From NCBI RefSeq assembly GCF_029784135.1, contig NC_073746.1, forward strand, positions 242,861,807 through 242,925,806: a stretch of 64,000 nucleotides of DNA. The letters are read 5' to 3'. The notes under the pieces are model-generated. The model ran no database searches. It had not been told where the DNA came from and worked only from the letters and a program-made list of their open reading frames with translations. This DNA comes from Toxorhynchites rutilus septentrionalis. Lineage: Eukaryota > Arthropoda > Insecta > Diptera > Culicidae. A program made the translations under genes and the position numbers. The stretch's first letter is position 1. Each line of letters starts with the position of its first letter. Positions 20,825 through 31,835 of the stretch are shown piece after piece.

Positions 20825-22094
20825 ATTTATGTAATTTTTTGAAAATGAAAGTGGAAATCTTTTCAAGAGTTTTTTTATTACTTTTATAAATTTTCACATA
20901 TTCATGCTTAGAATCTAGAACAGCCACTCTTTTATTTAGTCCGCTTTTATATACTGTAAGAACACAATTCTCTGATTTACATTTTTTTTATTCCATCTGT
21001 ATATTTATTTAGGCTCATTAGCATTTTAGCTGTAACAGAGCCGAATTTCAATCGTGTACATGTCACATGTTTATCTTATCTATAAATAGAACATTACACA
21101 GTTTCCATTTTTCGGCGTGAGAGTATTCCTTCTGTTCTTCCATCATCCGGTTAGACCACCGGACAGTGGAGACAGTTGATATGATCATTGTTGTGTTATT
21201 AATAGAACAGCAGCCCTATGTTCCTTGCAGAGCAGAGCAGTTGTATGGATGAAACGATCTTCATTCCACCGTGGATCGATCCCCATCGCAACAACACAAA
21301 GATGGTCAATGAGGGCCATGAGTTTTGAACTCACGATCGATCGCTTACTAAGCGAACGCGCAACCAATGTGGCTACGAAGACCCCCTGGACCTGATTTAC
21401 ATAACAGAGTTGAAAAACGAGGCATGTTATCTTCCGTTTGATAAGCTGATTTGGATAGTTCCCTTTTGTTTCCTCTAATGGTTCCAGCTAGAATTGTTTT
21501 TTTTTCAATAATTTTGCCGCGAGTGACAGGGAAAATTGGTCATGATATTTCTTGAACATCTTTTAAATAGCTTGACAAATTTCAAAACAACGTGTTCACT
21601 GAGAAGCATTGATGATATTTCCCCAAATAAAACCAAGTTTATTGAGTTTATTAGACATATACTGTGAAAATCTGCATCTGGTTTTTGTCGAGAATAATTG
21701 CTCGCCAACTGTAATATTTTGCCCTGGTTGATAGCAAGTTTGACTATTCTCAATATTCTCAAAGCTCCACTAGCATATAAAATCCCAATAAATGCACATA
21801 TGGCCCTTTCGTACCCTTGAAAATATAATTAGATGGTAACCTTCCTGGAACACCAGTTTCGTCAAATTTTGACCATATAGTACCATCGACAACTGTTCCA
21901 GTCTCTTGGAAAGCGTTTTCTGTTTCTTCATCAGAGTCTGCACTGCCTAGCAACCTACACCTATTCCCGGATATATTGATGACATTCATTTCATTTTCAT
22001 CATTGGTGATCGACTCCTCATCGTTATCTTTAGGGTCATCTCCACATGATAGTTCAGAATTCATTGCATCTGATTCTACAGTACATCGAAGCAC
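20825..22094 (-). pseudogene. piggyBac transposase, inactivated
   Basis: The N-terminal part (22094-21760) is acidic and ends DGTIWSKFDETGVPGRLPS, a PGBD-family signature. Another frame reads YQPGQNITVGEQLFSTKTRC then RFSQYMSNK, the start of the DDE domain. The family's first catalytic Asp is Gly here (codon at 21704-21706). Further on are GTIRGNKRELSKSAY and MPRFF (about 21402-21480). After the SINE come ENCVLTVYKSGLNKRVAVLD and SKHEYVKIYKSNKK. Frameshifts, the substitution and the SINE each inactivate it. Confidence 0.88.
20983..21391 (-). mobile_element. tRNA-derived SINE inserted in piggyBac transposase
   Basis: It is flanked by an exact 11-bp duplication, CTGATTTACAT, at 20972-20982 and 21392-21402. 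On the minus strand the head reads GGTCTTCGTAGCCACATTGG, with an A-box-like GTAGCCACATTGGT, then a B-box-like GTGAGTTCAAAACTC about 45 bases on. This is the usual layout of a tRNA-related SINE promoter. The tail is AT-rich with AAATAAATA. The insertion splits piggyBac coding sequence. Confidence 0.85.
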
Positions 22095-22635
22095 TCTTCA
22101 CTTATGTTCGTTTACTTTTCCAATAACTCATTTTTATTCAACATTTATTTCCTGCATTTAGGCTTCGAAAGAAATAAAATAAACAACTTGTTAGAACAAG
22201 TATTACTGCATAAAATTTCGAATAAAAATTACTACTTCAGATTTTTGAGAAACAGCAACTTATCAAGTATACGCCCAAAGTGACAATTTATCATGTACTT
22301 GTATGTTATCATGTGACGTTAATCGGAAAAAATGAAATCTGCCTTCCAATACAATGCCGAAGCAGGTCATATACGAAATATATTGAATTCAGTAATAAAA
22401 GTCATTTTACATCATTTCCGTCATTTCCCCATGACTGCTTTTGGGCTATATAGGTATAACGCATATATATCTCCGGAAATGAAGGAGGGGGGAGGTAACT
22501 ACAATTATCAATAAATACAGTTTCACGTTGTGTTAAAAATCACAACATTCTAAGAAAATTTGCCATTATATACATAACAGCTTTCCTAATTGAAATTGAA
22601 AAGCAGTCAAAATGACTTGTTTGGGCAATCTAGTG

Positions 22636-23389
22636 TTAAAACAGCCTTAGTTTTTTCTTAAATTTTTACAAAAAAATATCCGTCTGGTGTTCTTTATGTA
22701 GCCTTAAATCACATTTTGCGTGAATTTGATGATGTAGTGCAATAATGACACTGATTCGATTCAAACTTGGATCTGAGCAAAAAATAAAAGCCAAAACACT
22801 GAACACAGTCTCCTTATATTAAATAATAAACCAATGTTGAAACAGACAACTTTTCCTATTTTAACTGGTAGCAATCACTTTGGACGAATCGATGAAGATT
22901 TTTTCATGTGCTTTTCTATGAAATCACTCTGTTAATGATGAATATACAAATACTTTAATATGTTGAAAATTTTCTCTTTCCAGGTTTGTGCCAGGCGATA
23001 TGATATGGTATGGACTAAAATTAGGGAAAAAATTATAAATTCATATAGCTAATACAATAACACAATACGTACCAAATAATTCAATTCAGTGTTCTAGACA
23101 CATAGCGTCGTAAACATTTTTATCAACCTTTTTTTTCCCTGATGAGTTTTTACGTTTTCTGCGCTCAAGTTGAAAAACTCCCGTCCACCCCATCCATGGG
23201 CATACGAATCCATCCCAAAGGCACACAATTATCTACAATTTTTTCTTGAAATGTATCAAGCTGATCAAAAAGTTGACTGAAATAATTAAGAAAATTCAGA
23301 ATACATGTTATAAGTTATTCTAATGAATTGCAACGCATTTGTTTGCCGGGTCAGCTAGCAACACATAAAAAATTACTAACTTTGAAGTT
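22636..23389. other. Unassigned stretch
   Basis: No gene was recognised. Near 23340-23358 is GTTTGCCGGGTCAGCTAG, also seen in similar form at 61730-61753 (AGTTAGCCGGGTCAGCCAG). It is probably a conserved end of another dispersed element, with a Helitron-like CTAG end in the first copy. Confidence 0.35.
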
Positions 23390-23431
23390 TTTCATTTCCA
23401 AAATGTTATTTAAATCCACTAGTTTAGAAGT

Positions 23432-23738
23432 TGTTGTGACTGGGAGGGAATCCAAGCGGGACAATTTTTCACCAAACCAAACCAAATTTGAACTAGTACA
23501 AACGTGCTTGCACTGTTCGGGAATAGCGGGAGTAAAAATAAACCTAACCTTCGTTGTGCGGTGATCGAACTGGAACTCATTTTATTCTAACATGGGAGGG
23601 GGAAACTTGCACATTTTGCTCCTCTTGTGTATGTGTTGGTGACAGTGGATGCTAGCAAACGCACTAGAAATTTCCAGACGCAAGTGCAGCGCGAATGCAA
23701 GGGTAGGCCATTAAGTGGGGGTAACACTGAACGCAACA
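23432..23738 (-). repeat. BEL 3' LTR
   Basis: This 307-bp direct repeat has no difference from 29652-29958 that I could find by eye, and has TG...CA ends. It is the 3' LTR because the element is on the minus strand. Confidence 0.96.
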
Positions 23739-23754
23739 TAATACCGGCCACCTT

Positions 23755-24017
23755 TTTTTTTTTTTTTATCTTCGCTTATTTTTCGTCGGCCTATTTCCGC
23801 CACTTTAGTGCCAATCACCGACAACAGGGAGGCGACTCCACCTGTTCCTACCTATCAGACTCAACAACTCATGAGCCGGGCCAACTTCTTTTACTTCCCC
23901 TCCGAAGGAAGACGTAACCAGAGATTTTTCGCCTCAGAAAATCCCAACGACGCCAGCTGGGATTGAACCCAGGCCGATCGGATTGTGAGGCTGTTACGCT
24001 AACCACACAACCACTGG
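23755..24017 (-). mobile_element. tRNA-derived SINE inserted in BEL 3' region
   Basis: The flanking duplication TACCGGCCACCTT (13 bp, exact) lies at 23742-23754 and 24018-24030. On the minus strand the head is CCAGTGGTTGTGTGGTTAGC (A-box-like), the B box is GGTTCAATCCC, and the tail is a poly(A) of about 13 (poly(T) on the plus strand at 23755). Length is 263 bp. It lies between the end of pol and the 3' LTR, so it does not break coding sequence. It is unlike the SINE in the piggyBac. Confidence 0.92.
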
Positions 24018-24148
24018 TACCGGCCACCTTGAAATTAACAATTTCAATGTCTGTCTCTAACGATCCATAACTCTTAAGACTAACATAGATTTTATAACGT
24101 ATACTATTTGTGTAGTTCTTCTTTGTTGATTTATTGGCTGGTTCAGGG

Positions 24149-27100
24149 TCATTGATCTCCAGGAGGGTCCTGTTGCTGCAGGTAGTCAACATTATCATCT
24201 TCTTCGCACGATGGCAGTGGGCAGATTTTCGATACTGCTCGCTTGAAGATTCCACTAGTAGTGCGTAGAGTAGCAACACGGGTTACACCGTCTTTCCCTG
24301 GGTGGATTTCTAGCACTCGCGTCAGTGGCCATTTCAATGGGGGCGACAGTTCGTCCTTCAAGATAACAATACTGCCAATTTTGATGGAACTCTGCTTTGG
24401 GTTAACACATGTCAAGTGATTTAGTTGTCGTAGATATTCTGACCTCCATCTATGCCAGAAATGCTGCACCTTCTCTTGAATTCGCTGGTACCTATCAAGC
24501 CGATTTATAGGTACATTCCTTACGTCGGGGTCCGGTACAGATTGTGGAGAGTATCCAAGCAAAAAATGCGAAGGAGTCAGTACCGACGAATCATTGGGAT
24601 CATCTGTAAGCGCTATTAGTGGGCGAGAGTTCATGCACCCTTCTATTTGGGTCAGTACAGTGGCCATATCTTCGTACGTTAGTGATGCGTTCCCAATTTG
24701 ACGAACAAGATGTTCTTCGCCACTTTCACAGCAGCTTCCCAGAGTCCACCGAAGTTGGGCGACTTAGGGGGAATAAGATGCCATTGAATATCCATTCTGG
24801 CAGTACTAGCAGCAATCAATTCAGAATCGGGACCAGGTTGCAGCATACGATACAATCGATTGAGTTCATTATTTGCACCGATGAACGTTTTTGCGTTGTC
24901 CGAATAAATGTGTTCTGGTTTTCCACGTCGCGCCACAAAGCGACGTAGAGCGGATATGAATGCCGGTGTTGTCAGATCACCGACAAGCTCGATATGTACT
25001 GCCTTGGTACTAAAGCACACGAATATTGCTATATAAGCCTTCGTAGGGGTTGTCTTGCGTTGAGTTGAACGAATGTATACTGGGCCACAGTAATCTATAC
25101 CCGTACTAGAAAACGGTCGACTGGGAATAACACGAGAGCGTGGAAGTTGTCCAGTTGGTTGCTGAAATGGTTTTGGATCCACACGAGCACAACTGTGACA
25201 TTTCCTTATGATGGATTGCACAGCACGTCTTCCGTGGACGAGCCAGAAATGATCCCGAATTACTGCGAGAGTTAGATTCGTTCCTCCATGCATGAGAGAC
25301 CGATGATAAGAGAGGATAAGCAGCTTGCTGAAAGGATGAAACCCGGGCAACAACATCGGATGTTTGGTTGAATATAACTCGTCTGACAGCCTCAACCGGC
25401 CACCCACGCGAATTACACCTTCAGAGTCGATGAAAGGATTCAGCAGCTTCGGATTCGATTTCCTGGATACTATAGCGGATTTTTGCAGTTCTTTCAAATC
25501 ATCTCTAAAAGATTCAGCTTGGACTAATTTCACTAATGCTGTCCTAGCGCCAGTTAGCTCCTTCACTAAGGGAACTCTAGAGTAAATTCGCCCAGTTTTG
25601 GTTCGAGTATTGTGCAAAAATCGAAGGCAATAGGCCGTGATGGTTATAAGCTTGTGACAGCACGAATAGCGAGTGAATATTTCATTTATCTTTGGAGATG
25701 TTGCTTCACTGGCAAGAACAATCCGTTTCCGCTCGAGGATCTCGTCTTTTGGCCTGGCAACACTTTGCATCGGCCAACACTCTCTTCCTACCGCCAACCA
25801 TTTGGGTCCATGAAACCACCTCTCGTTCGTAACTAAATCTCTGGGAGATACTCCGCGGGAAACCATATCAGCAGGATTATCAGTTCCAGCAACGTGCAGC
25901 CACCTACATCCATGGGTTATCGATTGTATTTCCGATGTCCGGTTTGCTACGAAAGTTTTCCAATTGTGGGGAGAGGACTTCAACCATTCCAAAACCACTG
26001 TGGAGTCGGACCAGAATACAGTGGAAGTGAAAACCATGTTAATTGCTGCAGCTATTCTTTCATATAAACGAGCAGCCAGTAGAGCACCACATAATTCCAA
26101 TCTGGGTAGTGTTATACGCTTCAGAGGAGCTACGCGCGATTTTGAAGCAAGCAAACTAATTTTAACTTTCCCCTCTGGAGTCTCTGATCGGCCGTAGATA
26201 CAGGCTCCAAAGGCTGCTTCCGAGGCGTCAGAAAAGCAGTGTAACTCTACGCCGATGAATCCGTGAATGAAAGTGAATCGATCGATGCGCAACGTAACAA
26301 GACTTGAAAGTTGTTCACAAAATACCAGCCACCTTTGCTCAATTTCATTTGGGACCGGGTCATCCCAATCCAGGGACATGCTCCATATTTGTTGCATCAT
26401 TACCTTGGCTAATATTACAACCGGTGCTATCAGTCCGAGTGGATCATACAACTGAGCTATTCGCGAAAGAATATTCCGTTTCGTCGTTGGTTTGATACCT
26501 GTCTCCAAATTTATGTCGTAGCGGAAGCGATCTGTGGCAGGCTCCCAGCAAATACCTAACGTTTTAATCGTTTTTTCAGGATCGAATTTCAACAGCGCTT
26601 GTGTTGCAAGTAGTTCTGCAGGTAGACCGGCTAAAACATCAGTTGAATTCGAACACCATTTACGCAAGCGAAATCCTCCTTTTGTCATGATTTCATCCAA
26701 CTCGTGACGTAGATGAATCGCCCGTTCTACCGAATCTTCTCCTCGAATGAAGTCATCCACGTAGAAATCATTACAAATTGCGAGGCTACCGAGGGGGTAC
26801 TCCTTTCCCTCATCCTCGGCCAGCTGATGTAGCGTTCTGGTTGCCAAAAACGAAGATGATGAAATACCATATGTAACTGTGCTTAATTCGTATGTCCTAA
26901 CAGGTTCAGAAGAATCGAAGCGCCAAAGGATACGTTGCAAACAGCGTTCGTCAGATGAAATGAGTATTTGGCGGTACATCTTCTCGATGTCCGCCACCAA
27001 CGCCACGGGATATTTCCGGAATCGAAGTATAATATCTAAGAGCTCATCCTGAATTACTGGGCCAACGAGGAGGACATCATTCAAGGAGTGTCCACTGCTC

Positions 27101-29403
27101 ATTTTTGCCGAACCATCGAAAACAACACGGACCTTTGTAGTGCTGCTTTTATCGTTGAAAACAGGGTGGTGTGGCAAATAATAAGTAGCTTTAGCGTCAT
27201 CAACCGTCTCTTCAACTGCTTGCATATGCCCTAACGATATGTACTCCTGCATGAAAGCATTATACTGCAAACGCAGATCGGGATTTTTCTCCAATTTCCT
27301 TTCTAGTGACTCGAAACGTCGAAGAGCACTGAATTTAGACTCACCAAACATTTGTTGAAATTCCTCGTGCTTCGGATAACGGACGATATAGCGTCCTTCA
27401 CTGTTCCGGGTAGTTGAAGTTTGATAAAATTCCTCACACTGTTGATTATTTCGTGATGGTCGAGGGCTATGAACGTCTTCGATTAGCCAAAATCGTTCCA
27501 GTTTTTCATCCAGGGATTCCATGGTTGTAGCAGAGCAGATGACACTCGGATTAGATGTGTCGATGTCCGCCATGCCAGAAACTACCCAACCAAAATCACT
27601 TTCGATAAGCGATGGTAGTTTATCCCCAAGATTAATTCGTCCATTCTTTAAAAATTTATAGTAGTGTTCCGCTCCTATTATTATGTCAACTTCGCAACTT
27701 CTATTAAAATCAGGATCAGCCAATTCCAGATTCCTCGGAATTTCCCAATGATCGATGGAAACAGTTGCAGACGGGAGATTTCTTGTTACCTTGTTCACCA
27801 CCAAAAAATCGATTGACAATGACACCTCATGTACTCGAGAGCGCACATCCGTGGTAACAGAATGCTTCACACGCGTAGTAGCTTTATCAACACCGCAGAT
27901 TTCTATGTTGACCTTCTTCCCCGCCAGGCGCAGGGTTTGACGTAGTTTCTCGCTCATTAAATTGGCTTGTGATGCACAATCTAACAAAGCCCGTGCAAGA
28001 TGCTCCTTGCCAAAAGTATCCACCACAATAACAACCACAGTGGAGAGAAATACGGTGGCATTCCGTGTAGCAGCATTCACTTGAAACATAGGCACTTCAA
28101 AGTTTTCACGTGGAAACATGGCAACCGAACAATTTGTTGGAATCACACTGAATGAATTTTCATTGGGCGAAGAATCCTGCTGGCTGTGGGATGAAGGCGC
28201 AAATCCAGGATGTACCAATGTGTGGTGACGTTTGTTGCATACTCTGCAGCTGTATTTCGACTGGCAGCGACGTGCAAAGTGATCGCTCCTGAAGCAGTTG
28301 CTACACACCTTTTTTGTGTTTACCAATTCCAGTTTGTCCTTTAGTGGCATCTTGTCGAAGATGGTGCATTTTAATAGGGAGTGCTTTTGAGAGCAAGCAA
28401 TACATTCAGGATAAGTTTTTTCAGTAGTCGCATGAAAAACTGTCCGTGATTGTGCAGGCTTCTTTGTCGGTTGCTGATGTTTGTCGAAGGAGGGATGCTG
28501 ATAATTCGCCGATAGTGATTCTAAGACTCTTGCTTTGCGCTGTAAGAATTCCACCATTTTCGTGTACGTATGGTTTTCCTCCATAGAAGCGAAATCTTCC
28601 CAAGCCTTTAGTGTGATACCATCTAAACGGGAATTCATCAGCTCCACCAGCATAGAGCTCCAATGCTGAACAGGCTCACCGAGCTGCTGCAAGACTTTGA
28701 TGTGCCGTTCGAAACAATCCAAAAGCACGCGAAGATCAGCTGCTGACTCTTTCTTAACGCGAGGGCACTCGAATAGTGCCTGAATGTGTTTTTTACGGAG
28801 GATGTATTTATTTGAATATCGGCTACAGAGAAGTTCCCATGCAATGACGTAATTATCTGCGGTGACGGAGAGCGTCTCTATAAGTTTCGCTGGTTCCTCT
28901 CCGAGAGCTGCGCGAAGATAATGCAGTTTTTGCACCGATGTTAGCTCCGTGGATGTGTGAATGAGCGCTTGAAATGTGTCGTGGAATGATAGCCAGTCGT
29001 CAAATTTTCCATTGAACTCTGGCAACTTTATGGTTGGTAATTTGATTCCAGTCAAACCAGATTGTGTGCTAGGGCGTGAACTGGAAGAGGATTGCTCGGT
29101 TACCACTGGCAATTTCCCCATTAAAGCTGCTTTGGTGCGAAAGTATTGCTCCTCGAATTTCGCACGCATGTCCAAATTAATATTGACGAATTCATCCGCG
29201 TCGTCTAATTCTGCAAATTCGATTTCAAGCGTTTCGAAAGTCTCCATGTAATGCTCCAATCGGTCCAATCGTAGCTTCACTTCACCAAAATGTTGCTGAG
29301 GATCATAATTCATCACGAAATCCTCGATGCGATCCACTGCGGCCATGACATTTCTCCTTGCAGCTTCAATTTTTCGCATTTTCTTCTCCTTCCGCTCCGC
29401 CAT
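24149..29403 (-). CDS. BEL/Pao gag-pol polyprotein, one frameshift
   Basis: The probable start is MAERKEKKMRKIEAA at 29403; the open frame extends 24 codons upstream. Numbering from that upstream end, the order is a gag-like DUF1759 region (about 130-310), two zinc knuckles (CIACSQKHSLLKC onward, 355-425), a retroviral-type protease site LLDCASQ (about 497), reverse transcriptase with YVDD (about 903), RNase H with FSDASEAAFG (about 1080), an integrase His-Cys domain, and the core with GIDYCGP, YSDNAKTF and GLWEAA. The frame ends early at 24679. The C-terminal DUF5641-like part continues in another frame (24667 to 24149), so one small indel near 24700-24720 separates them. All catalytic motifs precede the break. 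Confidence 0.95.
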
Positions 29404-29632
29404 GATGTGCACCCGATGACGAACGATGCAGCCGATGTGACGCTGTGGGGTCGAAAAAGATTCCGGGAGCACCAAAAAACCGACAGTAATTTTATTGGAA
29501 TGGTACTCACCTGGTACCTATTCGCAATAGGCCTTGTATTTTCTAAAATACGTAAATCTCACCAAACAGGATCTGGAATTTTCCAGATTTATAGTCTATT
29601 TTTCGAAACACTTTCGGGGCCAATATGCTTGG

Positions 29633-29650
29633 ATCCTGGTCACGGCACCA
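29633..29650 (-). other. BEL primer binding site (tRNA-His)
   Basis: On the plus strand the 18 bases ATCCTGGTCACGGCACCA equal the 3' end of insect tRNA-His plus CCA (from memory of the tRNA acceptor arm). The site is one base from the 5' LTR edge, as expected for minus-strand priming. Confidence 0.85.
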
Positions 29651-29651
29651 A

Positions 29652-29958
29652 TGTTGTGACTGGGAGGGAATCCAAGCGGGACAATTTTTCACCAAACCAA
29701 ACCAAATTTGAACTAGTACAAACGTGCTTGCACTGTTCGGGAATAGCGGGAGTAAAAATAAACCTAACCTTCGTTGTGCGGTGATCGAACTGGAACTCAT
29801 TTTATTCTAACATGGGAGGGGGAAACTTGCACATTTTGCTCCTCTTGTGTATGTGTTGGTGACAGTGGATGCTAGCAAACGCACTAGAAATTTCCAGACG
29901 CAAGTGCAGCGCGAATGCAAGGGTAGGCCATTAAGTGGGGGTAACACTGAACGCAACA
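29652..29958 (-). repeat. BEL 5' LTR
   Basis: This 307-bp LTR is identical by eye to 23432-23738. Promoter elements should lie here, but I could not single out a TATA box with confidence. Confidence 0.96.
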
Positions 29959-30297
29959 AAGTTGCACAACTATATCCTGTACTAAATTTCCTCATCTTTC
30001 TAATGGAAACAACAGAATCGTGTTCTGTAGCGTACTTTTTAATGAAGCGCCAGTTTGAGGCAACAGAGTCCGAAATGAACAAAAAGATCTATAACTCTGT
30101 CATTGTTGAAATTCGAACATATGCGTAGAAAGATTTTTTTCATCAAATATGATCCTCTATCGCCTCCCGAATTAATCCGAATTTTTTATATGAGAAAGGT
30201 ATTTTATGACTTTAAGGTGTAGAATCAAAAATTAAATTGTTCTTTCTATGCAAAAAACTAAAAATATATGGATAAAAAACGATTCAATTTTTTTTCT

Positions 30298-30373
30298 TGG
30301 CTTGATTATATATAGGATTCGATTATATATAGTAGAAATAAATCCGAAACTGTATAAAATCAAGTCCACTCTG
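30298..30373 (-). repeat. Tigger-type terminal repeat, orphan end
   Basis: On the minus strand it starts CAGAGTGGACTTGATTTTAT and carries two ATATATAATC blocks. It is a decayed relative of 12386-12462 and of the MITE at 61282-61494. TA follows at 30374-30375, as expected for this group. The opposite end was not found. Confidence 0.5.
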
Positions 30374-30599
30374 TACGCAATTCAAACTACGCACAGTCGA
30401 TTTCGTAGCAAAATAGATATTATAATATTAGAATTTTTTATTTTACAATTTTCCAATACATTAATTTCATTATCTTTCCTCTGATAACGTTTTTTTTTCT
30501 TTTGATCTTTTTTGACATTCTACTTTCTTCTTATTATTATGATGTCGACCCCTGGGAATCATACATCGACTCCAAGAGATCGATATCGACCACTTTGAG

Positions 30600-31265
30600 A
30601 ACCCCTGATCTACGGACTTTCCATGGCCGGTCAAAGAAGCCGTAACATTCCCCGGACCGTGAGATTGTATATCTTTTGCACCATTGTTACTCTCCTGCAC
30701 CTCTAATCGGGCTAATTTAGTGGTCGGTCTTCGTAGCACCTTATCTGCCGTTTGCACCAAGGCTAGGTGAACACGTCCAACTTTGCCCTCAATGACTTGA
30801 AGAACTCCACCTCTGGTCCATCCGTGTCTGATTTTCTCCTCAATTATAATTACAAGATCCGCAGACCCCAAGGCTTGCAATCTTCAAACCACTTCGTTCT
30901 ACTGGTAATCATGGGAAGGTATTCCTTGATCCACCTACGCCAAAAGTGATCCACCATCTCTCGACACAACTTCCGGTCGTTAATTTCGATAACCTTCGGT
31001 TCTAGTAGATCGAGTAGTGGTTGTACGACTTCGTTAGAATTGAGCAACAGGGAGTGGCTTGGAGTTATTACTTCCTGGCTCGTAGATTCCAAAGCGATAA
31101 ACGTTAGTGGCCTAGAATTTACCATCCTTCAGCTTCCACTATCACTATGCTAAAAGTCTCTTCGTCCGGTTTGTCGGATGCAGACATAGCGGAGACAGCG
31201 GTTTTAACTGACCTCACTAGCCTATCCCATGCTCCGCCCATGCGCGGAGCAGAGGCTGGAATGAA
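30600..31265 (-). pseudogene. Second BEL/Pao family: integrase C-terminal fragment
   Basis: The minus strand reads KWLFIPASAPRMGGAWDRLV then RSVKTAVSAM, the end of the integrase core. The expected catalytic Glu in the G-A-W-x-R-L motif is Asp here. Next come MVNSRPLTFIALES and DHFWRRWIKEYLPM, then, in a shifted frame, LVIIIEEKIRHGWTRG and LVQTADKVLRRPTTKLARLE. The DUF5641-type order matches the intact BEL at 24149, but the sequence is clearly a different family. Both sides are truncated. Confidence 0.85.
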
Positions 31266-31289
31266 TAACCACTTCGTTTGCGGGTTGGT

Positions 31290-31385
31290 GAAGGTTTAAG
31301 AAAAATGCATGAAACGTCGAGATTTGGTGTCAACTCGAAAAAAAAATTTTGGCCGAAAATCGACCTTTTGGGACTTGATGTTTAT
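31290..31385 (-). repeat. Dispersed repeat (CGACGTTTCATG family), copy 2
   Basis: The reverse complement shares GGTCGATTTTCGGCCAAAATT and CTCGACGTTTCATGCATTTT with 6280-6355. It adjoins the BEL fragment. Confidence 0.65.
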
Positions 31386-31762
31386 AATAATGTAAGAGTT
31401 ATAAACTAGAAAACTCTGAATACGTACTAAATAATCATCTGGTGATTGATTAAAAGTTAGTTCAGGCAAGGGGCGCATCGACACCAATAGAAGGTGGACT
31501 TTATAAACCTTTAAAATATGTGATTACGTAGAAATATCCCATAAAACTACTGTAAATCATGAAAAAGACAATTTTATTTAAATGTTTTGAAACATTTGAA
31601 TACCTGATTTTACACTGGTCTCTGAACTAGATAATTCAAAAAAGTGGACAAACCAAGATCATATTTTCAACTGGACAAACCAAAATCATTTACCCTAATC
31701 CAGAGGGTTGTGATCCGGGTTGTTTGGTACCCGTAAATCTTCCAACAGAAAAATCAACGGTT
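31386..31762. other. Unassigned spacer
   Basis: No motif was recognised. The phrase GTGGACAAACCAAGATCAT is nearly repeated 40 bases later as CTGGACAAACCAAAATCAT, a small local duplication. Confidence 0.3.
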
Positions 31763-31835
31763 TTAATCATTCCGTTGAGTCTGATATGACGTATGACAAG
31801 GTTCGCCATCCTGCTGTAGAGCAACGTGTTGTTGA
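31763..31835 (-). pseudogene. mariner transposase fragment (second catalytic Asp region)
   Basis: The minus strand reads VALQQDGEPCHTSYQTQ, the conserved mariner motif around the second catalytic Asp. It lies opposite in strand to the larger mariner piece at 32275-32985, which lacks exactly this section. Confidence 0.7.

Larger units (their letters stand above)
20619..22635 (-). mobile_element. piggyBac-type transposon with SINE inside
   Basis: The right end, reversed, reads TTAA then CACTAGATTGCCCAAA. The left end reads TTAC (a decayed TTAA) then CACTAGA, followed by TTTTGCCCAAAAGCAGTC. Both ends carry the subterminal palindrome GCAGTCAAAATGACTGC or a close variant. The TTAA target duplication and such palindromes are typical of piggyBac. 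The interior codes for a piggyBac transposase on the minus strand, which is interrupted. Confidence 0.9.
23432..29958 (-). mobile_element. BEL/Pao LTR retrotransposon, near intact, young
   Basis: It has two 307-bp LTRs that read as identical, starting TGTTGTGACTGGG on the plus strand and ending ACGCAACA. The target duplication AAGT lies at 23428-23431 and 29959-29962. A primer binding site for tRNA-His adjoins the 5' LTR at 29652. One long gag-pol frame runs on the minus strand. The total is 6527 bp, including a SINE of 263 bp and its extra duplication. Identical LTRs imply a very recent insertion, and a paralogous empty site at 11.9-12.1 kb confirms the boundaries. The only coding damage I see is a frameshift near the integrase end. 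Confidence 0.96.
23390..30190 (+). repeat. Dispersed repeat family A, copy split by the BEL element
   Basis: The flanks 23390-23431 and 29959-30190 join into one copy of the repeat at 11825-12085 once the BEL element and one AAGT are removed. Matching is continuous across the junction (AAAATGTTATTT ... TTTAG on the left, CTATATCCTGTACTA on the right). Confidence 0.75.

Noticed and set aside
23755..23767. Poly(T) next to the 3' LTR as the polypurine tract of the BEL element
   Set aside because: The tract belongs to the SINE tail inside its 13-bp target duplication; the original sequence next to the LTR shows no clear purine tract.
24679..24948. Plus-strand frames across the BEL coding region (for example 24619-24948 and 29290-29784) as separate genes
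   Set aside because: They are antisense shadows of the gag-pol frame or of the LTR, and have no domains of their own.
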